Positions 53,393 to 62,646 of a stretch of 64,000 bases of DNA are shown in pieces; the stretch's first letter is position 1; each line of letters starts with the position of its first letter. This DNA comes from an uncultured Candidatus Melainabacteria bacterium. Its GTDB lineage: Bacteria; Cyanobacteriota; Vampirovibrionia; Gastranaerophilales; Gastranaerophilaceae. Under the pieces are notes generated by a model. That model saw only the letters and a list, made by a program, of their open reading frames with translations, did no database searches and was not told the DNA's origin. The stretch covers positions 180,859 through 244,858 of the forward strand of contig CAKUZW010000004.1 in NCBI GenBank assembly GCA_934718135.1. The letters run 5' to 3'. The position numbers were made by a program, and so were the translations under genes.

Positions 53393-54355
53393 ATGAAGAT
53401 AGACAAAAATAATACAGGTTCTGTTAGAAAAGCCTTTGGAAAAGCGTTAGCTCAAATTGGGGTGAATAACAAAAAAATAGTTGTCATGGATTCCGATTTA
53501 GCATGCTCTACACAAACAAAAATATTTGCTGATAAATTTCCTGAAAGATTTTTTGATTGTGGAATTGCAGAACAAGATATGACAGCAACTGCGGCAGGTC
53601 TTGCATCCGAAGGTAAAATTCCGTTTATTGCGAGTTTTGCGGTATTTGCAACCGGTAGAAATTATGACCAAATCAGAAATGGTATTTGCTACCCAAAATT
53701 TAATGTAAAAATTGTAGGTACACATGGAGGAATAACTGTTGGAGAAGACGGTGCAACACACCAAGCTTTAGAAGATATTTCTCTAATGCGAGGTTTACCA
53801 AACATGACAGTTCTTGTACCTGCAGACGTCAAAGAGTGTGAAGAAATTATCAAATATGCAGCAGAAATTGTTGGGCCTGTATACATTAGAATTCCAAGAG
53901 GAAACGCAATCAATATCTTCGATGAAAATTACAAATTTAACCCAAATCAAATTGTAACAATCAAAGAAGGAAAAGATATTGCCCTATTCACAAATGGAGA
54001 AATGTTAGGTCATGCACTTTTAGCAGCCGAAGAACTTGAATCTAAAGGAATTAGTGTAAAAGTTGTTAATATTCCGGTTGTAAAACCTCTTGATACTAAA
54101 GGAATTATTAATTGTGCTAAAGAAACTAAATTTGTTGTTACAGTAGAAAACCATTCGGTAATCGGAGGTTTAGGTTCTGCGGTTTGTGAAACTTTATCAG
54201 AAAATTATCCGTCTAAAGTTTATAGAATAGGAATAAATGACACATTTGGTCAAAGTGGAACATCAGAAGAGTTGCTTAAATATTATAAATTAGACTCTGA
54301 TAGCTTGACCGAAACCATTACAGCTTTATATAAAAAAGAACAAGGAAACATATAA
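53393..54355 (+). CDS. Transketolase, C-terminal subunit
   Basis: Pyrimidine-binding and C-terminal domains of a split transketolase. Seen: GIAEQDMTATAAGLASEGK, SFAVFATGRNYDQIR, GTHGGITVGEDGATHQALED, and the C domain AKETKFVVTVENHSVIGGLG. Length (320 aa) matches the C subunit. The N subunit is at 21480-22304 on the other strand, so the pair is split in the genome. Here it leads the operon with ftsEX, which is an unexpected partner set. GAGGAT precedes the ATG. Confidence 0.94.
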   Translation: MKIDKNNTGSVRKAFGKALAQIGVNNKKIVVMDSDLACSTQTKIFADKFPERFFDCGIAEQDMTATAAGLASEGKIPFIASFAVFATGRNYDQIRNGICYPKFNVKIVGTHGGITVGEDGATHQALEDISLMRGLPNMTVLVPADVKECEEIIKYAAEIVGPVYIRIPRGNAINIFDENYKFNPNQIVTIKEGKDIALFTNGEMLGHALLAAEELESKGISVKVVNIPVVKPLDTKGIINCAKETKFVVTVENHSVIGGLGSAVCETLSENYPSKVYRIGINDTFGQSGTSEELLKYYKLDSDSLTETITALYKKEQGNI

Positions 54356-55032
54356 TGATTACATTTCAAAATGTTACTAAAAGATATAAAAATGACCACT
54401 ATGCATTAAAAAATGTAAGTTTGGAAATTCATTCCGGCGAATTCGTATTTATTGTTGGAGCTTCAGGTGCAGGGAAATCAACATTGATGAAACTCCTTTA
54501 TAGCGAAGAAAAACCAACAAGCGGGGTTGTTTCAATCGGAGGAATTAATATCGCAAATTTAACGAATGATAAAATTCCAAACTTAAGAAGATGCATGGGT
54601 ATTGTGTTTCAAGATTACAAATTACTACAAAATCAAACAGTATACGATAATGTGGCCTACGTAATCAGAACAATGGGCATAAGTAGCAAAGAAATCAATG
54701 CAAGAGTTAACGGTGCATTAAAAATTGTTGGATTACACGAAAAAATGAATGCAACTCCATCAGAATTGTCAGGTGGAGAACAACAAAGGGTCGGAATCGC
54801 AAGAGCAATTGTAAATGGACCACCGTTATTGATTGCAGACGAACCTACAGGAAACCTAGACCCTGCAAATTCAATGGAAATTATGCAAATTTTAAATCAA
54901 ATCAATCAAAGAGGTATTACTGTCATTGTTTCAACTCATGACAATACAATGGTTGATTATTTCAGAAAAAGAGTTATTAAACTTGATCATGGAGAAATAG
55001 TAAGAGACATACAAGCAGGTACTTATGAATAA
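54355..55032 (+). CDS. ftsE: Cell-division ABC transporter ATPase FtsE
   Basis: ATPase that, with FtsX, activates peptidoglycan hydrolases at the division site. Seen: Walker A GASGAGKSTLMK, Q-loop FQDYKLL, signature LSGGEQQRVGIARA, and Walker B LLIADEPTGNLDP. Length (225 aa) is typical. The ATG shares one base with the transketolase stop, and it overlaps ftsX by 8 nt. Confidence 0.96.
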   Translation: MITFQNVTKRYKNDHYALKNVSLEIHSGEFVFIVGASGAGKSTLMKLLYSEEKPTSGVVSIGGINIANLTNDKIPNLRRCMGIVFQDYKLLQNQTVYDNVAYVIRTMGISSKEINARVNGALKIVGLHEKMNATPSELSGGEQQRVGIARAIVNGPPLLIADEPTGNLDPANSMEIMQILNQINQRGITVIVSTHDNTMVDYFRKRVIKLDHGEIVRDIQAGTYE

Positions 55033-55924
55033 AAACCTTAAATCAAATGTAAAAAAACATATTCCAAAAGACTGGTTATGTGAATTAAGAATATTATACA
55101 GATTAGCAAAAGAAACTTTTAATGATATCAAAAGAACAGGATGGGTAAATGTTGTAATCATTACAACTATGGCTGCCATTTTGATGATTTTTGGAGCATG
55201 TTTTAGAACAGCACTTTCTATTTCTTCTTTTTCAAAAGAATTAGGAAGTGCTCTAGAAATATCTGTATATTTGAAAAATAGTACAGATGCAAAGGAAGTA
55301 AAATCAGAAATTAGCAAATTTGAACATGTCGAACATATTGAGGTAATTCCAAAAGCAGAATCTTGGGGCAAACTTAAAAATGAAATGAGTTTACCAAACA
55401 TTGATAACCCGTTACCTGATACGTTACATGTAAAAGTTGACAGCCCTGAAAGCCTGCAAAGTGTTTTTGATAATATTAAGCAAATTCATGCTGTGGAAGA
55501 CATGAGTTATGCAAAAGATTTAGCGGCAAAAATTGAATTAGTAAACCATGTTGTTAAGACAATTACACTTGTTATTATTGTGATTATGGGATTATTGACA
55601 GTTACAATCATTAACAACACAATTCAGTTAGTAATTCAATCCCGAAAAGAAGAAATTGAGATTATGCGACTTATGGGCGTAAGTAACTGGTACATAAGAT
55701 TTCCATTTATTATGCAAGGAGCATTTTATGGTTTAACCGGATCATTACTTGCATTGATTCCGTTAAATTACGTTCAAAACGGACTAGTCAATGTTCATAA
55801 ATTCTTTATGATACCATCACCTCCAAATGCACAGCATTTAGTAATCCTTGTAATGTTTTCAATGAGTATTTTGTTTGGTGCCGTTGGAAGTTTTTGGTGT
55901 ATTAAAAAGCATTTACAGGTATAA
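55025..55924 (+). CDS. ftsX: Cell-division ABC transporter permease FtsX
   Basis: Partner of FtsE: four transmembrane helices (about residues 41-62, 179-198, 226-246, 268-290), and a periplasmic loop between the first two that would contact a murein hydrolase regulator (LEISVYLKNSTD... VKVDSPESL). Length is 299 aa. Conserved helix motif KEEIEIMRLMGVSNWYIRFP follows TM2. Translationally coupled to ftsE. Confidence 0.95.
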   Translation: MNKNLKSNVKKHIPKDWLCELRILYRLAKETFNDIKRTGWVNVVIITTMAAILMIFGACFRTALSISSFSKELGSALEISVYLKNSTDAKEVKSEISKFEHVEHIEVIPKAESWGKLKNEMSLPNIDNPLPDTLHVKVDSPESLQSVFDNIKQIHAVEDMSYAKDLAAKIELVNHVVKTITLVIIVIMGLLTVTIINNTIQLVIQSRKEEIEIMRLMGVSNWYIRFPFIMQGAFYGLTGSLLALIPLNYVQNGLVNVHKFFMIPSPPNAQHLVILVMFSMSILFGAVGSFWCIKKHLQV

Positions 55925-55930
55925 GAACAA

Positions 55931-57175
55931 ATGCCCGATAATAACAATATCTTATTAATTACAGATGAAGACGAAACTGCAAAACTTGTGTTATCTAAAC
56001 TAATCTTGTTAAGAGATAATGACAAAATTTCAGTTTGCGGAACGCAAAAATTAAAAAAAACATTAGAAAATTCGCTATGTTGTGTTGTTATTGTGCATGA
56101 AAACATTGAAAGCCCTGACTTGACTCTTAAAATAATTTCAACTATTAAAGAATCTAAATCAAATGCTGAAATTGTTTTGTTGTTAAACGAAGAAAAACCG
56201 GAACTTATCCTAAAAGCTTATGACTTAGGAATTTATGATTATTTTACGGTTGATGCTCCGGATTATGAAATACTTATAAAAACAGTAAATTGTTTCAAAT
56301 TAAGTGCATTTAAAGAAGTTGCAAACAGAAATGAAAAGTTTTTGTATCAGCTAGGAGTAATTGATAGCAAGAATTCTTTATACAAATATAATTATTTAAA
56401 AGAAATATTTATTGATTTGTCTGATGATTTGAGAATTCAAAATGGTATCTTTGCAATTTTGACACTAGACGATAAAACCAAAACAAAAATTTCAACCAAC
56501 CGCCTTGCGGGAATAATAAAAAATAGTGTTAGACAAGAAGATATCGTTGCAACGGCAAGAGGAGGAAAATTCTATTTAATTTTACCAAATATTGATTTAG
56601 AAGGTACAAAAGCTGTTATCCGGAAAATTCAAGACAAAATTGGGAATGATTTCCAAATTCGTTCAGGATTGACAAAAATTGGAATCCAATCATTTGAAAC
56701 ATTAGATAAAATTGCACAAGATAGCTTAATTTCAGCAATTCAAAATGATGAAATGTGCGTTTCTCTAACTGATAATCTTGAAAATACAAATACTTGGCTT
56801 GAAGATGAAAATTCAAAACCTAATAAAAATTTTAAATTATTTAAAATGGCTTTTACAAAAAAAATGAATGAAGTTATTACTCCAGTATTTTTCAGATTTC
56901 AAAAAGAATGCGAAACAAAGCTAACAAACACTCAAGTAAGCCAATATGCAAACAATATCGAGAGTGTTTTTAGCCTAAAAAATGAGAAACTTCATAGCGA
57001 ATTAATACTGAGATATAATGGATTTGCCAAGTTTAAAATTGAAATCACACACAGCGGACTAGATAGTGCAGAAAACACAAAAACGGAATTACAGCTAAGC
57101 AAATTAACAGAAAAAGAACTGACAAAATTATTAAAACAATTAAAAGACGAGTACAAACAAAACGCATACAAATAA
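55931..57175 (+). CDS. Receiver-like plus degenerate GGDEF domain protein
   Basis: A 414-residue protein. Residues 8-125 look like a receiver fold, but the phospho-acceptor position is occupied by H56/E57 (VVIVHENI), so it is probably not phosphorylated. Residues 145-275 follow a GGDEF fold in which the active motif reads R210-GGKF in place of GGDEF, so diguanylate cyclase activity is unlikely. The C-terminal 120 residues are helical and unknown. It follows ftsX by 6 nt, so it is likely made together with FtsEX. A signalling-derived adaptor in division control is an inference. Confidence 0.78.
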   Translation: MPDNNNILLITDEDETAKLVLSKLILLRDNDKISVCGTQKLKKTLENSLCCVVIVHENIESPDLTLKIISTIKESKSNAEIVLLLNEEKPELILKAYDLGIYDYFTVDAPDYEILIKTVNCFKLSAFKEVANRNEKFLYQLGVIDSKNSLYKYNYLKEIFIDLSDDLRIQNGIFAILTLDDKTKTKISTNRLAGIIKNSVRQEDIVATARGGKFYLILPNIDLEGTKAVIRKIQDKIGNDFQIRSGLTKIGIQSFETLDKIAQDSLISAIQNDEMCVSLTDNLENTNTWLEDENSKPNKNFKLFKMAFTKKMNEVITPVFFRFQKECETKLTNTQVSQYANNIESVFSLKNEKLHSELILRYNGFAKFKIEITHSGLDSAENTKTELQLSKLTEKELTKLLKQLKDEYKQNAYK

Positions 57176-57185
57176 GGAGATAAAA

Positions 57186-57737
57186 ATGTTAAACCCAGAA
57201 ACAAGTGCATTAGTAATCATTGACATTCAAGAAAGATTAGTTCTTGCATCAAAATATGGAGAAGAAACAGCTAACAATATGACAAAAATTGCCAAAGCTG
57301 CCAATATTCTTTCAATTCCAACAGTTGTAACCGAACAATACCCAAAAGGTTTAGGTAACACTGTTCCAACACTAAAAGAAGCATTTTCAAAAGATACTTT
57401 TATTACAGAAAAAGCAGCTTTTTCTGCACTATTAGAACCTGCGTTTAAAGAAAAAATTGAAGAACTAAAAAATAAAGGAATCAAGCAAATTGTAATTGGT
57501 GGTATTGAAACTCACATCTGTGTACTTCAAACAGCAGCAGCTCTTATGGAAGAAGGATTTGAGGTTTATGTGGCAAAAGATGCATGTGCAAGCCGTCATA
57601 AAGAAGAATATAAAACTGGATTAGAACTATTGAAACAGTATGGAGCAAAAATTTCTTGTGTTGAAATTATTCTGTTTGAATGGTTAAAAACTTCTAAAAA
57701 TGAACATTTTAAAGAAGTTCAAGCTCTAATTAAATAA
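57186..57737 (+). CDS. Isochorismatase-family hydrolase
   Basis: A 183-residue cysteine hydrolase. The catalytic triad is visible: D13 in LVIIDIQERL, a Lys in FITEKAAFSAL, and the Cys in GGIETHICVLQTA. Family members include nicotinamidase and N-carbamoylsarcosine amidase; the ETHICV form is common in ycaC-like proteins, so the substrate is uncertain. TAAGGAG precedes the ATG. Last gene of the transketolase-ftsEX operon, ended by a terminator. Confidence 0.9.
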   Translation: MLNPETSALVIIDIQERLVLASKYGEETANNMTKIAKAANILSIPTVVTEQYPKGLGNTVPTLKEAFSKDTFITEKAAFSALLEPAFKEKIEELKNKGIKQIVIGGIETHICVLQTAAALMEEGFEVYVAKDACASRHKEEYKTGLELLKQYGAKISCVEIILFEWLKTSKNEHFKEVQALIK

Positions 57738-57765
57738 AACAAATAATAAATTTAAAAGTTATTGC

Positions 57766-57798
57766 AAAAAGAGAGAAAGTATATTTTCTCTCTTTTTT
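57766..57798. terminator. Bidirectional terminator between convergent genes
   Basis: Stem AAAAAGAGAGAAA / TTTCTCTCTTTTT with a 6-nt loop and T-run on both strands. It serves the isochorismatase gene and the U32 peptidase gene. Confidence 0.88.
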
Positions 57799-59566
57799 AA
57801 GAATTTAAAATAACCATTTCACAGTTTTTACAATCAAATTTTAGTGGATATTTTTTACCTTTTGCATCCATCAAATACAATTTTTTGACAGGTTGACCAC
57901 ACAAACCGGAAGCAAATTTCAAACAATGTTTAGTTCGCATCAATTCAACACCTGATTTTATTGAATTTTGGCATTCTAACGCCATTTCTTGAACTTCACA
58001 TCCACAGTTTTCATAAAAAGCTTTTGCTTCATTATTGAAAACATTACCTAGATAGCCAATTTTGGAGTCAGGAAATTTGGCATAACCAATAGGTTTTTGA
58101 ACTTCTCGCTCAAAATGCTTCAATCGCTCATCCATTAACAAACTTAACAATTCTCTACGTAATTCATTAATTTTTGAGACCGGAAGAAATGGAATAACAT
58201 CATCTTTAATTTCTGTAGAAATAGTGTAAAAATCACTATTTCCGGTCTTATTTAATTGTGTTATAAAATTATCTTTTAATTTTTCTAAATTTTTTGGAGG
58301 CTCTCCGGTTGGAAGCAAAACACAAGTTTTGTTATGATTTTCATCTATTCCAATTAGTTTTCCCCCTTCAAGAATGAATGACACCCCAATTTTTCTAACT
58401 GTTTTGGAATTTTCAAGTTGCTTTTCAAATTTTGAATTGAAATTTCGATACAGCATAAGACCTGTCACAATTCCATCCATTCTATTTGGATAAATTTTAG
58501 ATCCTTCAACCTTATTTACCAAAAATCCTTTCATTTCACCATCTTTGACAAAACAAACACCATCTTGTGGATTTAATTCAGCATCAATTTCAAAATAATT
58601 TTTGAAAATTCGCTTAACTTTACCGAGCTTTTCCCCCTTCGACTTTGGAGATAAAAAGTTGAAACACTGTCCACGACCGTTCAAAAAATAATCCGTATAG
58701 CCACGATTAAAAGTAATATCAGGATTTGGTGTAAAGTCAAGAAAAACTTTACCGGAAGAAGTTCTTTGAGCAAACTTATTTATCAAATTGTTATAATAAG
58801 CCGTAACATTAGCAACATAACTTTTGTCTTTCAATCGACCCTCAATTTTAAATGACTTCACTCCACTTTGAATAAGTTTTTCCATATTATCAGAAGCATT
58901 AAAATCTTTTAAAGACAATAAATATTTATCTTTTAAATAAATTTTTCCATTCTCATCAACAAGAGAATATTTCTTTCTGCAAGGTTGAGCACACTCTCCT
59001 CTATTTGCAGAACGACCGCCATTAGCATAAGACATATAGCATTGACCGCTATATGACACGCACAATGCCCCATGTACAAATGTTTCAACTTCACAAGAGA
59101 CATTTTTGCAAATTTCCTCAATTTGAGAAATTGATAGTTCTCGAGCCAAAATGATTCTTGAAACTCCTAATTTATCAAAAAACATTGCTTTATCTAAAGT
59201 TCTAGTGTTGCATTGAGTACTTGCATGAATTGGAATTGGAGGAATATTACCATCAATCGCAGCTTTAATTATGCCCATATCTTGAACAATAATGGCATCA
59301 ACACCAATATTATATAGCTTTTCAATAAGATTGATTGCTTTATCAAGTTCAAAATTATTAAGAATCGTATTAATCACAACATGAATTCTTACATAAAATT
59401 TATGAGCGTAATTCACAAGAGTTTCAATATCTTGAAGGGAATTCGGAGCATTTTTTCTAGCTCCAAATTCTTCCGCTCCGATATAAATTGCATCTGCACC
59501 ACTATTTATAGCAGCAATCGCTGTTTCCAAATTTTTTGCAGGTGCTAATAATTCTACTTTTTTCAT
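57797..59566 (-). CDS. Peptidase U32 family protein (RlhA/YhbU-like)
   Basis: A 589-residue U32 protein. N-terminal TIM-barrel: LLAPAKNLETAIAAINSGAD, IYIGAEEFGARKNA, and the conserved cysteines VHGALCVSYSGQCYMS and NRGECAQPCR, which in family members bind an Fe-S cluster. Well-studied relatives hydroxylate tRNA or 23S rRNA (TrhP, RlhA) or were described as collagenase-like peptidases. The long C-terminal extension is similar to RlhA. TGtTATAAA lies 8 nt before the ATG, no ribosome site, so again probably leaderless. Confidence 0.92.
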   Translation of the reverse strand: MKKVELLAPAKNLETAIAAINSGADAIYIGAEEFGARKNAPNSLQDIETLVNYAHKFYVRIHVVINTILNNFELDKAINLIEKLYNIGVDAIIVQDMGIIKAAIDGNIPPIPIHASTQCNTRTLDKAMFFDKLGVSRIILARELSISQIEEICKNVSCEVETFVHGALCVSYSGQCYMSYANGGRSANRGECAQPCRKKYSLVDENGKIYLKDKYLLSLKDFNASDNMEKLIQSGVKSFKIEGRLKDKSYVANVTAYYNNLINKFAQRTSSGKVFLDFTPNPDITFNRGYTDYFLNGRGQCFNFLSPKSKGEKLGKVKRIFKNYFEIDAELNPQDGVCFVKDGEMKGFLVNKVEGSKIYPNRMDGIVTGLMLYRNFNSKFEKQLENSKTVRKIGVSFILEGGKLIGIDENHNKTCVLLPTGEPPKNLEKLKDNFITQLNKTGNSDFYTISTEIKDDVIPFLPVSKINELRRELLSLLMDERLKHFEREVQKPIGYAKFPDSKIGYLGNVFNNEAKAFYENCGCEVQEMALECQNSIKSGVELMRTKHCLKFASGLCGQPVKKLYLMDAKGKKYPLKFDCKNCEMVILNS

Positions 59567-59574
59567 ACAAATAT

Positions 59575-59580
59575 TTTATA
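59575..59580 (-). promoter_or_regulatory. Extended -10 box of the U32 gene
   Basis: TGtTATAAA on the minus strand, 8 nt from the start codon. Confidence 0.5.
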
Positions 59581-59655
59581 ACAAACGTATAAAGAAATCG
59601 TAATAATAAAGCCTAAAATTTACAATTAATGATAAAATTTCTAAAAGAGGTAAAC

Positions 59656-60966
59656 ATGAAAATAGCGTTAATAAATCACGGATGTGCCAAAAATCTTGTA
59701 GATGCAGAACTAATGTTGGGCTTACTAGACAAAAAAGGGTACCAAATAACACTTGAAGATAAAGATGCAGACATTGTAGTCGTAAATACTTGCTCTTTCA
59801 TACATGATGCTGAACAAGAATCAGTTCAAAGCATTTTGGAAATGTTAGAAAATGGAAAACGAGTTATCGTAACAGGATGTCTTGCTCAAAAATATAAAGA
59901 TGAGCTGAAAAAAGCTATTCCTGAACTATCTGGAATGGTTGGAACCGCAAATCTTACAGATGTCGTAAAAATAATTGAAGACCTTGAAAAAGGGGAAGAA
60001 TATAAAAGTATAATTTCAGATAAACCAACATATTACTATCCTGAAGAAATAAACCGACAACAAATAACGATGGGTGCAAGTTCTTATCTAAAAATTGGTG
60101 AAGGCTGCAACTACAAATGCGGTTACTGCATTATTCCAAAATTAAGAGGGAAATATGTTTCCCGCCCAATCGAAAATATTATAAAAGAAGCTAATGAACT
60201 TGTGAATAAAGGTGTAACCGAAATTATTCTTATTGCTCAAGATACATCATCTTACGGCATTGATTTGTACGGAAAGCAAGCACTACCACAATTATTAGAA
60301 GAACTTAACAAAATTAAGAATCTATCATGGATTAGAATAATGTATGCTTATCCGACTCAAATGACAGATGAATTAATTGATGCCATAGCAAGATTGGATA
60401 AAGTAGTGAAATACGTAGATATTCCCCTACAGCACTCTCATCCTGAAGTCCTAAAAAGAATGAGAAGACCTGTTATGGATTACACTAAATTGGTTGAAAA
60501 AATAAGGAATAAAATTCCTGGAGTTTCAGTCAGAACTACCCTTATCGTAGGTTATCCCGGAGAAACGGAAGAAGAATTTGAACACCTTTATAATTTTGTT
60601 AAGAATGTTAAATTTGATAGAATGGGAGCTTTTGAATATTCGAGAGAAAAAGGAACCTATTCTTATGGCTTAAAGCCACAAATAGCCGATGATATCAAAA
60701 AAGAACGCAGGAAAAAACTAATGGAATTGCAACAAAAAATCTCTTTAGAAAATAACCAAAAATATATAGGTTCGACCTTAAAATGTATCGTAGAGGGATA
60801 TACAGATGAAGGAGTTATAATCTTGAGATCTGAACATGATGCACCTGAAATTGATGGCGTTGTTTACGCAACATCAGACTCTGAAGTTATCCCGGGAGAT
60901 ATCGAAGAAGTAAGAATAAATAAAGTCGATGAATATGATTTGTTCGGAGAAATAAAAGAATTATAG
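59656..60966 (+). CDS. rimO: Ribosomal protein uS12 methylthiotransferase RimO
   Basis: Radical SAM enzyme that adds a methylthio group to Asp of ribosomal protein S12. N-terminal domain cysteines C10, C46 (VNTCSF) and C75 (TGCLAQ) bind the auxiliary cluster; radical SAM cysteines C150, C154 and C157 in GEGCNYKCGYCIIP. The C-terminus is a TRAM domain. Start at MKIALINHGCAKN with AGAGG 8 nt upstream (436 aa). RimO rather than MiaB is favoured by HGCAKN and the IAQDTSSYGIDLYG segment. It leads a two-gene unit with the flippase. Confidence 0.94.
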   Translation: MKIALINHGCAKNLVDAELMLGLLDKKGYQITLEDKDADIVVVNTCSFIHDAEQESVQSILEMLENGKRVIVTGCLAQKYKDELKKAIPELSGMVGTANLTDVVKIIEDLEKGEEYKSIISDKPTYYYPEEINRQQITMGASSYLKIGEGCNYKCGYCIIPKLRGKYVSRPIENIIKEANELVNKGVTEIILIAQDTSSYGIDLYGKQALPQLLEELNKIKNLSWIRIMYAYPTQMTDELIDAIARLDKVVKYVDIPLQHSHPEVLKRMRRPVMDYTKLVEKIRNKIPGVSVRTTLIVGYPGETEEEFEHLYNFVKNVKFDRMGAFEYSREKGTYSYGLKPQIADDIKKERRKKLMELQQKISLENNQKYIGSTLKCIVEGYTDEGVIILRSEHDAPEIDGVVYATSDSEVIPGDIEEVRINKVDEYDLFGEIKEL

Positions 60967-60973
60967 GTAAAGT

Positions 60974-62428
60974 ATGGAATATATAGAAAATAAAGAATTA
61001 GAAGAAAAAGAAATAAAGGGCATATTTACAGATATGTTAAAATATGCACCGTCAAAATTATGCGGAATGCTTGGAAATGTAATTACTGTGCCAATTTATA
61101 CAAGTTTATTTTCAACGGAGCAATACGGATTATACACAATTTCAATTGCAATGTTATCCTTCTTGTGCATAATTTTTTCTGATTGGATAGGCTTGTCTGG
61201 ACTTAGATTCTTCAGACATCACCAACTCGAAAAAGATTTACCAAAATATTTAACAACCATTGTTTCAATGTTAACAATTAACTTGGTCTTGATGTTTGGA
61301 ATTTCGATATTATTCAGAAATAGCCTTTACAGTTTCTTCCATGTTCCATTCAAATACATCATGGCTGTACTTGTTTTAATTATCCCTGTTGCAATAAGAG
61401 CCTTATTATCTCAACTATTGCGGGCACAATTAAAATCAGTTTCATACTCTTTAACAACAATATTGAACCAATTCGCAACAATATTTTTAGCCGTATTTTT
61501 TGCAAAATTCTTCAACCTTGGAGCTGCATCAATTTTACTAGGTATGGGAGTATCAATATCTCTAATCGATATATTATTACTCTATCAGAGTGAAATTTTA
61601 AAGGTTTTCAAGTTTCAAAAAATCGAATGGAAATTCATTGTTCCAATTATAAAATATGGAATTCCAATTGCCGCAACTTCACTTAGTGCTTGGATTATAA
61701 CCCAAAGCAACAAATTTATCATGAATAGCATCAATGGATTTTCTAAAGCCGCACTAGTGGGTGTTGGCTATGGATTAACGCTACCTATCTTAATGACACT
61801 GTTTGCAATGATTACAGTTGCTGCAATCCCAAGAATTATTAACTTATATGAAGCAAAAGTAGATGTAAGACCGGTAATTTCAAAATTTTTAGGATATTAC
61901 ATTTTGGTAGCATTGCCTGTAATCAGCGTAATGGCACTATATAGCACCGACTATACTCAAATTTTTGCCAATTCAAAATTTGCAGAAGCAAGTACATTGG
62001 TACCGTATTTCTCTTTTGGAGTATTTTTCCTTGCAATGACTGATTACACAACACTTCAATACCATTTGGCAAATAAAACTCATATTGAATTTATAATCAA
62101 ACTAACATCAGGCATTATTGGAATAATTTTGAACGTAATTTTAATACCTAAAATGGGTTTAGTCGGAGTTGGAATTGCAACATTTGCAGCAAATTTCCTA
62201 TACTGGCTACTTAGTACAATCATTGTTTTGCCAAATCTTAACTTAAAATGTCCTAAAAACACAATTTTACGAATTGTACTTTGCGGAATTCCGACAGGCC
62301 TAATAATCTTAGCAATGAAACATTACGAAGGAGTAATACCGGCCTCTATTCAAATGATATCCGCACTTGTCATTTTCTACGGATTATATACAATAACAAG
62401 GCTGAAACTACTTAAAAATTCAGATTAA
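60974..62428 (+). CDS. Polysaccharide flippase (Wzx-like)
   Basis: A 484-residue membrane protein with 12-14 transmembrane helices, of the oligosaccharide flippase/MATE-like superfamily. N-terminal segment LKYAPSKLCGMLGNVITVPI and the middle SLSAWIITQSNKFIMNSING match PST-type flippases that move lipid-linked repeat units across the inner membrane. It follows rimO by 7 nt. The WecG-like and GT2 enzymes elsewhere in the window could act in the same surface polymer pathway. Confidence 0.9.
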   Translation: MEYIENKELEEKEIKGIFTDMLKYAPSKLCGMLGNVITVPIYTSLFSTEQYGLYTISIAMLSFLCIIFSDWIGLSGLRFFRHHQLEKDLPKYLTTIVSMLTINLVLMFGISILFRNSLYSFFHVPFKYIMAVLVLIIPVAIRALLSQLLRAQLKSVSYSLTTILNQFATIFLAVFFAKFFNLGAASILLGMGVSISLIDILLLYQSEILKVFKFQKIEWKFIVPIIKYGIPIAATSLSAWIITQSNKFIMNSINGFSKAALVGVGYGLTLPILMTLFAMITVAAIPRIINLYEAKVDVRPVISKFLGYYILVALPVISVMALYSTDYTQIFANSKFAEASTLVPYFSFGVFFLAMTDYTTLQYHLANKTHIEFIIKLTSGIIGIILNVILIPKMGLVGVGIATFAANFLYWLLSTIIVLPNLNLKCPKNTILRIVLCGIPTGLIILAMKHYEGVIPASIQMISALVIFYGLYTITRLKLLKNSD

Positions 62429-62471
62429 CATAACTTAATATATAGCTAAAAACTAGCAATTTTAAAGATTT

Positions 62472-62544
62472 ATGGTCGTTCATATTACTATGAAGCATAA
62501 CATGGGTGAAGCATGGCTTAAAATAAAGTAATAAATACGACCAT
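62472..62544. promoter_or_regulatory. Long inverted repeat upstream of the adhesin gene
   Basis: Arms 62472-62489 and 62527-62544 (ATGGTCGT...ATTACT against AGTAAT...ACGACCAT), 14 of 18 positions paired, with a 37-nt loop that itself contains AAGCAT/ATGGCTT pairing. Its right arm abuts a possible -10 box TACAAT (62561-62566). It may be an RNA structure or an operator. Confidence 0.5.
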
Positions 62545-62646
62545 TTTCTTATGCTCTTGCTACAATAGAGGAATGTAAGGATTCAATCTATTGGAATTAT
62601 CAAGATAATATTTTAAATTTATAACGTTATGAAAGGACTTTACCAG

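Noticed and set aside
62472..62544. Known riboswitch (for example c-di-GMP) before the adhesin
   Set aside because: I could not match the conserved core of any class I know.
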